From positions 20,257 through 49,562 of the forward strand of contig DLIT01000170.1 in NCBI GenBank assembly GCA_002483865.1: a stretch of DNA of 29,306 nucleotides, written 5' to 3'. The first letter of the stretch is position 1. Each line of letters begins with the position of its first letter. Below are positions 1 through 7,487 of the stretch, in pieces. A program made the position numbers and the translations under genes. The DNA is from Brevundimonas sp. UBA7635. GTDB taxonomy: Bacteria > Pseudomonadota > Alphaproteobacteria > Caulobacterales > Caulobacteraceae. Below the pieces are notes generated by a model. That model saw only the letters and a list, made by a program, of their open reading frames with translations, was not told where the DNA came from and did not search any database.

Positions 1-963
1 CCCTTGGTGCGGCTGAAGGCTGCGTCGGAGGCGACGGGGTGTGACATCTATGGCAAGGCCGAGTTTCTGAATGCGGGGCAGTCGATCAAGGATCGGGCGG
101 CGCTGAGCATCATCCTCCAGGCCAAGGGCAGCGGGGCTTTAAGGCCCGGCGGGACGATTGTTGAGGGGACGGCGGGGAATACCGGGATTGGGCTGGCACT
201 GGTCGGGGCGGCGCTGGGGCATCCGGTTGTCATCGTCATGCCGCGCACCCAGACCGAGGAGAAGAAGCGGGCGGTCCGTTTGCAAGGGGCCAAGCTGATC
301 GAGGTCGATCCGGCACCCTTCAGCAGCCCGAACCACTTCGTCCACTACTCGCGCCGACTGGCAGAAGAGCTAAACGAAACCGAACCCCGCGGCGCATTCT
401 ACGCTGACCAGTTCGACAACCTGTCGAACCGTCTGGCCCACTATGAGACGACCGGCCCGGAAATCTGGGAACAGACGGGCGGCAAGGTGGATGGTTTCAT
501 CTGTGCCGTCGGCTCTGGCGGCACCTTGGTTGGCACCACCACCTATCTGAAAGAACAGAACCCCGCGCTTAAAGTCGGCCTCGCCGACGTGCCGGGCGCG
601 GCCCTCTATTCCTTCTTCAAGGAAGGCGTGCTGAAGGGCGAGGGCAGTTCGATCACCGAGGGCATCGGCGTCAACCGGATCACCGGCAACCTGACGGGCC
701 TCGATGCCGTCGATTTCGCCTATCGCATCGAAGACACCGACTTCCTGCCCATCCTGTTCGATCTGGTGTCGCATGAGGGCCTGTGCCTTGGGACATCCAG
801 CGGCGTGAATATCGCCGGTGCCATCCGGATGGCCAAGGAGATGGGGCCCGGCCACACCATCGTGACCGTGCTGTGCGACCCCGGCCAACGCTATGCCAGC
901 AAGCTCTATGATCCGGCCTTCCTGCGCGCCCGCAACCTGCCGACCGCCGAGTGGATGGAGTAG
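1..963 (+). CDS. cysK: cysteine synthase (O-acetylserine sulfhydrylase family), 5' end outside window
   Basis: PLP-dependent beta-replacement enzyme that makes L-cysteine from O-acetylserine and sulfide in the cytoplasm. The frame is open at base 1 and begins inside the family's N-terminal TPLVRL motif, so the true start lies a few codons to the left. The Schiff-base lysine is in LNAGQSIKDRA (codon 88-90). The substrate loop EGTAGNTGIG and the phosphate-binding GSGGT loop follow in the usual order, and EGLCLGTSSG sits near the C-terminus. About 319 residues are visible, close to full length. The longer body and the AGQS form of the loop fit the alphaproteobacterial CysK type. The LysR gene starts 5 bases after its stop, so the two are probably co-transcribed. 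CysM or cystathionine beta-synthase-like alternatives are less likely. Confidence 0.9.
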   Translation, partial: PLVRLKAASEATGCDIYGKAEFLNAGQSIKDRAALSIILQAKGSGALRPGGTIVEGTAGNTGIGLALVGAALGHPVVIVMPRTQTEEKKRAVRLQGAKLIEVDPAPFSSPNHFVHYSRRLAEELNETEPRGAFYADQFDNLSNRLAHYETTGPEIWEQTGGKVDGFICAVGSGGTLVGTTTYLKEQNPALKVGLADVPGAALYSFFKEGVLKGEGSSITEGIGVNRITGNLTGLDAVDFAYRIEDTDFLPILFDLVSHEGLCLGTSSGVNIAGAIRMAKEMGPGHTIVTVLCDPGQRYASKLYDPAFLRARNLPTAEWME

Positions 964-968
964 GGACC

Positions 969-1901
969 ATGGCCAATAGTCCGCTTGAAAGCCGCATCCC
1001 GCCTCTGAACGCGCTCAAGGCCTTTGAGGCCGCCGCCCGTCGCCTGAACATCACCCGCGCCGCTGAAGAACTGTCGGTCACGCCCGGTGCAATCAGCCAG
1101 CAGATTCGCATCCTTGAACAACACGCAGGCGCGCCGCTCTTCCACCGCGAAGGGCGCCAGATCGCCCTGACCGAACTGGGGGCGGAGCTTTACCCGTTGT
1201 TGCACGATGGCTTTGACTATCTGAAACGGGCAGGGGACCTGATCTATCGCCCCAACCGCCGCCACGCTCTGGCGATCAGCGTGCCGCCGTCGTTCGCTTC
1301 CAAATGGCTGGCCCCCCGTATCGTCAGGTTTTCTGCGGCCCATCCCGATATCGAGGTCTGGATGTCGGCGGACATGCGCCTGGCGGATGTGGGCGGCGGA
1401 CGCGTGGACGTCGCTATCCGCTACGGCCGGGGCGATTACTCGGGTGTGCGATCCGAGCGCCTGTTGTCCGCCGACGTCATTCCGGTGTGCAGTCCGACCC
1501 TTTTGTCCCGCCTCAAGAAGCCTGCGGACCTGGCCCACGAGGTTCTGATCCACCTGCGTCCCAGCGAGTTGGAGGAACCGCGCCCGGACTGGCCCTCCTG
1601 GCTGGCGGCCCGCAAGCTGATCAATATCGACGCTGGCTCGGGTCCACGTTTTGACCAGACGGCCCTGGCGATCGAAGCCGCCGCCCACGGCCAGGGCGTG
1701 GCGCTCGCCCCCCATGCCTTCGTTGCTGAGGATCTGGCGTCGGGACGGCTGGCTGCGCCCTTTGCCGACGGAGCCCTGACTACCCCGCTGGCCTATCACG
1801 TCCTGACCCGCCGCAGCGGTATATCCGAACCCGCCCGCGCCTTCGTCAAATGGATCAAGGAAGAGACCCGCACCGCCGAACAATTGGTCGATGACCTGTA
1901 G
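969..1901 (+). CDS. LysR-family transcriptional regulator, GcvA-like
   Basis: DNA-binding regulator of about 310 residues. The N-terminal winged HTH (roughly residues 12-70) contains NITRAAEELSVTPGAISQQI, typical of LysR proteins, then LEQHAGAPLFHREGR. The rest is a two-lobe periplasmic-binding-protein-like effector domain with the GcvA-type stretch VDVAIRYGRGDY and a conserved GQGVALAPHAFVAEDL. The ATG at 969 is chosen because GGAG and AGGGA lie just upstream; an in-frame ATG at 951 lies inside the cysteine synthase gene and lacks such a site. Its position directly behind the cysteine synthase suggests it controls that gene or linked amino-acid metabolism, but the effector cannot be read from sequence. 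It ends 9 bases from the convergent hydrolase gene. Confidence 0.9.
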   Translation: MANSPLESRIPPLNALKAFEAAARRLNITRAAEELSVTPGAISQQIRILEQHAGAPLFHREGRQIALTELGAELYPLLHDGFDYLKRAGDLIYRPNRRHALAISVPPSFASKWLAPRIVRFSAAHPDIEVWMSADMRLADVGGGRVDVAIRYGRGDYSGVRSERLLSADVIPVCSPTLLSRLKKPADLAHEVLIHLRPSELEEPRPDWPSWLAARKLINIDAGSGPRFDQTALAIEAAAHGQGVALAPHAFVAEDLASGRLAAPFADGALTTPLAYHVLTRRSGISEPARAFVKWIKEETRTAEQLVDDL

Positions 1902-1910
1902 GCGCGCGGA

Positions 1911-3272
1911 TCAGTTCCGCTTCGCCGGGATCGTCTGACCATTCTGATGCAGGATCAAACCCGTAATCCGGCCTTCGGTGTCACGTTCGAAGGTGATGCG
2001 GGCATCGACCTCGGTCAGGAAGAAGCGGTCCTCGGCTTCGGCGTGCAGAACAAAGGCGTTCTGGCCAGTCGCCTGGGCCATCAGCTGGCCATCGACGACC
2101 GTTACCGTCAGGGTAAAGGTCGGAATGACCTGATAGACGCCGACATAGGATTGCAGGATTTCGGTCGCGACCGTGATCGATTTCCGCTCATGCGGCAGCA
2201 CCACCTCGCCGCCCTGAACCAGCGTGACCAGATGGCGGCCAATAGCGTCCGGTGCCGTACCATTCTGATTACCCAGGACGACAATGGAAGTCCGCTCGTC
2301 GGGGTCATAGGCCAGATAGGCGTTAAAACCTTCAATTCCCCCGTTGTGCCAGATCAGCCTGCGACCATCCTCCTCCACGACAACCACCCCCATGCCAAAC
2401 CCGTTTCGGACCGGCGTGGTCATGGTGACCAGCGACGGAGGCGTCAGCAGCTTGCCGCCATAAAGACCCTGGTGCCATTTCAGAAGGTCGCGTGACGTCG
2501 AATACAGGGCACCTGCGCCCATCGGCACAGTCATATCCACATAGTCGGCGTTCGTTATGCCACGCGGCGTCAGCGTATAACCATCCGCCCGCTTCGACAG
2601 GATCACAGCGTGGTCGTCATAGCCGGAGTCGACCATGCCCAAGGGCGTGAAAAGACTGTCTCTGACAAACTGCTCATAGGTCTGGCCACTGACCTTTTCT
2701 ATGATTGCGCTCAGCAGGATGTAGCCGGAGTTTGAGTAGGCGAACCGCTCGCCCGGTGCGAACTCAAGTGGCAGGTCGCGGAACCGCCCAATCAAATCTG
2801 GCAATGTCGCGGGCAATGTCTTCGTGGCCGCAAAGTCGGGAAGGGCCGTCAGATTGGGAATGCCGGAGGTGTGGTTGAGCAAATGGCGAACCGTCACCCG
2901 GTCCCAGGCCGCTGGCGCGTCATTAACCCAGGTCTTAACCGGAGCATCCAGTTCCACCAGGTTACGCTCGTTCAGCAGAAGGATGACGGCGGCGGTAAAC
3001 TGCTTCGACACTGATCCCAGCCGAAACTTCGTGTCACCGTCATTGGGAATATTCCATTCCCGGTTGGCCAGTCCAAAGCCTTGATCGAGCAGGACCCTGT
3101 CACCCCTGGCTACCAGAACGGCACCTGAAAACTCACCGGACCGCGTATAGGCCGCGGCGATTTCCGCCATACGGGCAGGATCCTGAGCTGTCGCTGTACC
3201 TGCCATCAGACCCAGCGCCGCCACAATGGCAGCCACCATGGAACCTGACCTCAGAAAACTTGAATGCGACAT
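1911..3272 (-). CDS. secreted serine hydrolase, beta-lactamase class C / PBP-like
   Basis: Protein of 453 residues with a signal peptide (hydrophobic core about residues 11-28, ending ATAQ), so periplasmic or exported. The three class C signatures are present and in order: SVSK at 87-90 (nucleophile Ser87, Lys90), YSN at 169-171, and HNG at 299-301 in place of KTG. This belongs to the beta-lactamase (Pfam PF00144) superfamily, which includes esterases, D-aminopeptidases and penicillin-binding-like enzymes. The HNG form and the extra C-terminal domain of about 100 residues (from about 350) are more common in peptidase/esterase-like members than in true AmpC enzymes, so resistance should not be assumed. 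It stands alone, divergent from the kinase gene across 140-180 bases that must hold both promoters. Confidence 0.9.
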   Translation of the reverse strand: MSHSSFLRSGSMVAAIVAALGLMAGTATAQDPARMAEIAAAYTRSGEFSGAVLVARGDRVLLDQGFGLANREWNIPNDGDTKFRLGSVSKQFTAAVILLLNERNLVELDAPVKTWVNDAPAAWDRVTVRHLLNHTSGIPNLTALPDFAATKTLPATLPDLIGRFRDLPLEFAPGERFAYSNSGYILLSAIIEKVSGQTYEQFVRDSLFTPLGMVDSGYDDHAVILSKRADGYTLTPRGITNADYVDMTVPMGAGALYSTSRDLLKWHQGLYGGKLLTPPSLVTMTTPVRNGFGMGVVVVEEDGRRLIWHNGGIEGFNAYLAYDPDERTSIVVLGNQNGTAPDAIGRHLVTLVQGGEVVLPHERKSITVATEILQSYVGVYQVIPTFTLTVTVVDGQLMAQATGQNAFVLHAEAEDRFFLTEVDARITFERDTEGRITGLILHQNGQTIPAKRN

Positions 3273-3450
3273 AAAATTATTCTCCCCGACTTATCGCCAG
3301 CCGATACAGCCAGCGCAGACAATTGGTGATCCGATTAACCGCTAGAGACGTCATGCGGTCCAAACGAATGCCGTTGGCCAGCTACCTATCTGGTGAACCT
3401 ATGTTTTCGCCATGCATTGCTGTTTCTGGACCGTAACCAGAGGCTTCGTG

Positions 3451-5925
3451 GTGAAAGGCCCCGTAATCGGAAACCGTGCCAGACGGGCATATACGCTTTT
3501 CCTGATGTTTGGCGCGCTGGCAATGGCAGCCATTCTAATGCTGGGGACTCAGACCCTTCGCGAGCTTAGCAGCAGTCAGCAGTTGGAGTTGGCGCTCGAC
3601 AGGGCACATGACCGCCAGGAGCAGTTGCAGGATGTCTTTTCCTTGCTTCAAAATGCCGAAACCGCGCTTCGGGGTTATCTGCTAACTCGAGATCCCGTTT
3701 TCCTCACGCCCTATCGAAATGCCGAGACAGGCATGGATAGCGCATGGATACGATTAGAACAGCTCTTCGCTCACGACCCCGCACGCCTGAGTCGGTTGAG
3801 TACGCTGGTTAAGACAGAACGCGATCTACTTCGTGCCGAAGTAGATGGTGCAGGGCGGATTTCAGAAGCAGAGCGGCACTCTCGCGCCTTGTCCGGCAAG
3901 GCGGCCATGGATGACATCCATGCCGAGATGGCTGAGTTGAACCGTCAAGAGGCTCAAACGCTGGACCAATTGCGCACGAACCGTCTCCATCAGGCTGCGA
4001 CGGCGCAACGGACAGTTAAGGTGCTCACCCTGCTATTCGTCTTTCTGATGTTGGCAGCGGCAATTACGATATTGCAATACATGCGCCGTCAGGCAGCGCT
4101 CCTTTTGGAAGTGGCGGCGTCGGCCCAGTATCAGCAAGCGTTGTTTCAGGGCAGTCATCAGCCGCTGCTTATCTTGGCAGATGAAGGCACGATTGAACGG
4201 CTCAACCCTGCAGCAGAGAGCCTTCTGCAATGGTCCTCGGCCGAAGTGGTCGGTAGGAATGTCAGAGCCCTGGTCGATATCGAAAGGTCAGGCGATCCTC
4301 GCATTCTTGACCAATTGCGAAGTCGCGTCGCTCCGTTGGAAGAAGGCCTGGAAGGTGAAATTTGTGTACGTCGCCAGGACGGTACTGTCTTTCCCGCCGA
4401 GGTGTCCGTTAGTCCGGTAAAGGTGGATCAAGGCTCCAACATCGTGGTTGCGGTCAAAGACGTGTCGGAACGTCGACGAATGGACGAGATGAAGTCCCAG
4501 TTCGTGTCGACCGTCAGCCATGAGCTACGCACGCCGCTTACTTCCATTGCTGGATCGCTGGGATTGCTGGCGGGCGGCGCGGCGGGGCCCTTGCCAGCGA
4601 AAGCCAGCCGATTGATTGGCATTGCCCAGGCCAACAGCCAAAGATTGGTCCGGCTGATCAACGATATCCTGGATATCGAAAAGCTGAAATCAGGCCAGAT
4701 GACGCTTCATCTGGAGCCAGTAGATTTGCGGGAACTGGCGATGCATTCAATCGATACCGTCAGCGGAATGGCTGTCGAGCAGCAAGTTCATGTCGAACTC
4801 AAAGACGGGGCGTCAGCAACCGTGATGGGTGATGAAGACCGGTTGATACAGGTGGTCGTGAACCTGTTGTCCAATGCAATCAAGTTTTCGCCGCCCAATG
4901 AGACTGTCACGGTGCAGATACAGGCTGGCGAAGGGCCGATGGTCCGGCTAACCGTTCGGGACAAGGGGCCGGGCGTACCTGAGACATTCAGAGCCAGAAT
5001 ATTCGAGAAGTTCGCACAGGCCGATTCGTCCGATACACGCCAGCGCGGCGGCACAGGTCTAGGTCTAGCGATTTCCAGGGAGATCGCCGAACGGCATGGA
5101 GGACGGCTTTGGTTCGATCCTGATGTTGGTCCCGGCGCAGTCTTCCATCTGCAGCTGCAGCGCATCGCTACCATACCGCTCGAGACCATGGCGGACGGAC
5201 CAGAGCTACTGATAGTCGAGGATGATCCGGATACAGCTGAAGTGCTCCGCACCATTCTTGAAGAAGGCGGGTATAAGGCACAGGTGGCTTCAACGGCGCA
5301 CGAAGCGCTTGTACTTGCCAACCAGACCAACTTTGTCGCAGCGCTGATTGATTTGCGTTTGCCCGATGCGCACGGTGCCAGTCTGATCCGCGCGCTTAGA
5401 AAATCGGCCAAGACGCGTGATCTCCCGATCCTGGTAATATCTGCTGATGTGTCGCAGGGATTGGCGCAGGCCGCCTCGCTTGACGTTCTGGACTGGATTG
5501 AAAAGCCGCTGGAGATTGATCGCTTGCTGCGCGCCATTCAAACGGCGACCGACAAGCCGGAAGGGCGGCCGCTCGTCCTTCATGTCGAGGACGAGACTGA
5601 TGTGTGCAGCGTGACGGCGTCCGCCCTTGCAGGGGTGGCGATTGTCGAGTCCGCTCGGTCCCTGGCTGACGCGCGACGGTTTCTTGATAGCCATCACCCA
5701 GATCTGGTGATCCTTGATATTGAACTGCCGGACGGGTCTGGCCTGGAACTGCTGGAGGATCTTCAGAACGGCAAATATCCACCCATACCGGCCATCATCT
5801 ATTCGGCCCGTGATACGGACCTGGAGTGGAATAAAGGCATTGAGGCCGTGCTCGTGAAGTCTCGAACATCACTATCCTCACTGGCCCGAACGGTACAGCG
5901 TCTGACTCGCAAGGACAGGACATGA
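3451..5925 (+). CDS. CHASE3-PAS hybrid histidine kinase with two C-terminal receivers
   Basis: Membrane sensor kinase. Numbering is from the GTG at 3451, preferred because AGAGG lies 7 bases upstream; the frame also has an ATG at 3412 without a clear site. Two membrane segments (about 14-33 and 189-209) bracket a helical CHASE3-type periplasmic domain with NAETALRGYLLT. A PAS domain follows (about 222-339), then HisKA with SHELRTP (His357), then HATPase_c with the N box VVNLLSNAIKFS, DKGPG and GGTGLGLAI. Two receivers end the protein: the first with acceptor Asp634 (IDLRLPDA) and IEKP, the second with Asp756 (LDIELPDG) and a degenerate VKS instead of KP. The stop overlaps the next start (ATGA), so the kinase, receiver and Hpt genes form one coupled operon. 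The signal sensed is unknown. Confidence 0.92.
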   Translation: MKGPVIGNRARRAYTLFLMFGALAMAAILMLGTQTLRELSSSQQLELALDRAHDRQEQLQDVFSLLQNAETALRGYLLTRDPVFLTPYRNAETGMDSAWIRLEQLFAHDPARLSRLSTLVKTERDLLRAEVDGAGRISEAERHSRALSGKAAMDDIHAEMAELNRQEAQTLDQLRTNRLHQAATAQRTVKVLTLLFVFLMLAAAITILQYMRRQAALLLEVAASAQYQQALFQGSHQPLLILADEGTIERLNPAAESLLQWSSAEVVGRNVRALVDIERSGDPRILDQLRSRVAPLEEGLEGEICVRRQDGTVFPAEVSVSPVKVDQGSNIVVAVKDVSERRRMDEMKSQFVSTVSHELRTPLTSIAGSLGLLAGGAAGPLPAKASRLIGIAQANSQRLVRLINDILDIEKLKSGQMTLHLEPVDLRELAMHSIDTVSGMAVEQQVHVELKDGASATVMGDEDRLIQVVVNLLSNAIKFSPPNETVTVQIQAGEGPMVRLTVRDKGPGVPETFRARIFEKFAQADSSDTRQRGGTGLGLAISREIAERHGGRLWFDPDVGPGAVFHLQLQRIATIPLETMADGPELLIVEDDPDTAEVLRTILEEGGYKAQVASTAHEALVLANQTNFVAALIDLRLPDAHGASLIRALRKSAKTRDLPILVISADVSQGLAQAASLDVLDWIEKPLEIDRLLRAIQTATDKPEGRPLVLHVEDETDVCSVTASALAGVAIVESARSLADARRFLDSHHPDLVILDIELPDGSGLELLEDLQNGKYPPIPAIIYSARDTDLEWNKGIEAVLVKSRTSLSSLARTVQRLTRKDRT

Positions 5926-6311
5926 AAGACAAGCTGACCCTGCTGCATGTCGATGACGAAGCGGATATTCGCGAAGTGGCAGCCCTGTCGTTTGAAGTGG
6001 ATCCTATGACGACATATGCCAGCGCCGCTTCCGGTGAGGAGGCACTTTCGATATTGGATAAGGGCTTGCGACCGGACGTCATCCTGCTGGATGTCATGAT
6101 GCCGGGCATGGATGGGCCGACCGTATTCAAGCACGTTCGCCAACGACCTGAACTGAAGCGAAGCCAGATCATTTTCATGACAGCTAGGGCGCAAGGCTCC
6201 GAAGTGGCCGACTATAAGGCTCTGGGGGCGATAGGCGTGATTATCAAACCTTTTGATCCCATGAGACTGATGCAAGAGGTTCGCGATTTGCTGGCCGGAG
6301 CAAATGGATGA
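5922..6311 (+). CDS. single-domain CheY-like response regulator
   Basis: A 129-residue receiver domain with no output domain. It has the acidic pair at DDE (residues 11-13), phospho-acceptor Asp57 in LLDVMMPGMDG, the conserved Thr in MTAR and Lys in IIKPFDP. A stand-alone receiver between a hybrid kinase and an Hpt gene most likely acts as a phosphoryl shuttle or sink in a relay. It starts inside the stop of the kinase (ATGA overlap) and its own stop overlaps the Hpt start, so all three are translationally coupled. Confidence 0.93.
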   Translation: MKDKLTLLHVDDEADIREVAALSFEVDPMTTYASAASGEEALSILDKGLRPDVILLDVMMPGMDGPTVFKHVRQRPELKRSQIIFMTARAQGSEVADYKALGAIGVIIKPFDPMRLMQEVRDLLAGANG

Positions 6312-6583
6312 ACGATGCTCTGAATGTGCTGAAAGCCCGTTTCAGCAAGCGGATCCTCGCCGATGCCGACGAGATCGTGCAAGCCATGCGCGAAGGAGAT
6401 TACGCTACATTGGAACGGGTGATCCATGGTCTGGCGGGCGCGGCAGGGCTATTTGGATATTCGGCCCTGTCGGCGTCTGCGCTGGCGATCGATGCCGAGT
6501 TCGGGAGCGGAAATAAACCGTCCAACGAATCCTTTATCCGGCTTGTAGATTTGATCCGCGCAGAAAGTGCGCTTTATTCGTAG
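6308..6583 (+). CDS. Hpt-domain phosphotransfer protein
   Basis: A 91-residue all-helical protein matching the histidine phosphotransfer family. The phospho-accepting residue is His40 in VIHGLAGAAGLFGY, equivalent to the HxLKGxAxxxG signature, with Gly and Ala at the expected packing positions. In relays this protein moves phosphate between a hybrid-kinase receiver and a terminal response regulator. It overlaps the receiver gene upstream (ATGA). At its 3' end it overlaps by 10 bases the end of the convergent pilus operon. The nearest regulator with a DNA-binding output is at 11806-12438, on the far side of the pilus genes. Confidence 0.85.
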   Translation: MNDALNVLKARFSKRILADADEIVQAMREGDYATLERVIHGLAGAAGLFGYSALSASALAIDAEFGSGNKPSNESFIRLVDLIRAESALYS

Positions 6584-6960
6584 ATCACGCGTATAGGCAA
6601 GAGTGGGACCCCTGCAGCCGTGCGCTGTAAGTAATCGTCGACATCAGGGATATGGACACGATCTGTGCCGCTGTCATCAACATGGCGCAAGGCGACGAGT
6701 GTCACATCCGCCCAAGTAGCGCTAGTCGCTGAAGGTGGGCCCTCGGCTTGGGGGAGATAGGTCTGGACCTGCAGGCGGTAAACCCGGTTCGCATCTGCAC
6801 CGACCTTGATAATGGCCGGATTGTTCACGGTATGGGACCGCAAGTGGATCGGCGATGCTGATGACACTTTAAGCGCTGACTGCACGGTCAAGGTGGCAAA
6901 AGCCTCCGGCGTATCCGGGCTGGCCTGAAGCAGGGTCGTGGCGAGCAATAGCGCGATCAT
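6574..6960 (-). CDS. small exported protein, last gene of the chaperone-usher operon
   Basis: 128 residues with a short N-terminal hydrophobic stretch (MIALLLATTLLQA) that looks like a signal peptide, followed by a beta-rich sequence with segments such as NRVYRLQVQTYLP and ATWADVTLVALRH. I do not recognise a named family. Its start overlaps the stop of the pilin-like gene upstream (ATGA), so it is part of the chaperone-usher operon and probably exported with it, perhaps as a tip or minor subunit. The C-terminus (PLLPIRVIYE) ends in alternating hydrophobic residues, as donor-strand-exchanging subunits often do; that is only suggestive. It overlaps the Hpt gene tail to tail by 10 bases. Confidence 0.72.
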   Translation of the reverse strand: MIALLLATTLLQASPDTPEAFATLTVQSALKVSSASPIHLRSHTVNNPAIIKVGADANRVYRLQVQTYLPQAEGPPSATSATWADVTLVALRHVDDSGTDRVHIPDVDDYLQRTAAGVPLLPIRVIYE

Positions 6961-7487
6961 AGCAGTTGCACCGTGACCAAATAATCAAACGGGTGTTCGC
7001 CTCCGGGAGCGGCACCATTCAGCCTGACATCCATGCCCAGGTCAAAGGTCGCATCGCGAAATAGGCCCAGCGGGTACAGCTCGAAACTCACGGTCGCACC
7101 TTCTGAGGGTGATCCGCCCAGGTATGTGGTGCCACGAAGGTTTGACACCCTGAAGCGGGTAATAGTTGCAGGCCCCTGTCCGCCAATGGGCGTGATCGTG
7201 ACGCGGATAGCCCGCAGCGCACATAGTGAGGCAAGGCTATTGGCCCCACAAGTCACGGCAATCGTGGGCGCGCGGACCGTGGCCGTGCTTAATCGAATTG
7301 CATCGCCGGATATTCGGCTAACTACGCCACTTGTGCTGACGCTGAAGATCGTTGGGGACTGGCCGCGTATAGTCCGGCCCAGCGTGGGGGCCTCGGCCGG
7401 AGAGCGAGAGACGTCCAACTGGGCCGCTGCGGGGGAGGCGAGGAAGGTGAAGAAAAGCGCAAGTACGCCAAGAAGGTGTCGCATCAT
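6957..7487 (-). CDS. DUF4402-like minor pilin subunit (putative)
   Basis: 176 residues with a clear signal peptide (MMRHLLGVLALFFTFLASPAAAQ). The mature part is beta-rich and resembles the DUF4402-type pilin plan: IRVTITPIGGQG, TTYLGGSPSEGATVSFELYPLGLF, and a C-terminal strand FDYLVTVQLL. Two cysteines about 12 residues apart (TCGANSLASLCALR) could form a disulfide, a feature absent from the major pilin of this operon. It overlaps both neighbours by ATGA junctions, which ties it to the usher. It is probably a minor or tip subunit. Family assignment rests on general resemblance and on context. Confidence 0.7.
   Translation of the reverse strand: MMRHLLGVLALFFTFLASPAAAQLDVSRSPAEAPTLGRTIRGQSPTIFSVSTSGVVSRISGDAIRLSTATVRAPTIAVTCGANSLASLCALRAIRVTITPIGGQGPATITRFRVSNLRGTTYLGGSPSEGATVSFELYPLGLFRDATFDLGMDVRLNGAAPGGEHPFDYLVTVQLL

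Noticed and set aside
906..1883. 325-codon open frame on the - strand
   Set aside because: Shadow of the LysR gene; low-complexity Gly/Arg/Gln composition and no family resemblance.
1911..3272. Calling the serine hydrolase an AmpC antibiotic-resistance gene
   Set aside because: It has HNG in place of KTG and an extra C-terminal domain, which point to the wider esterase/peptidase group.
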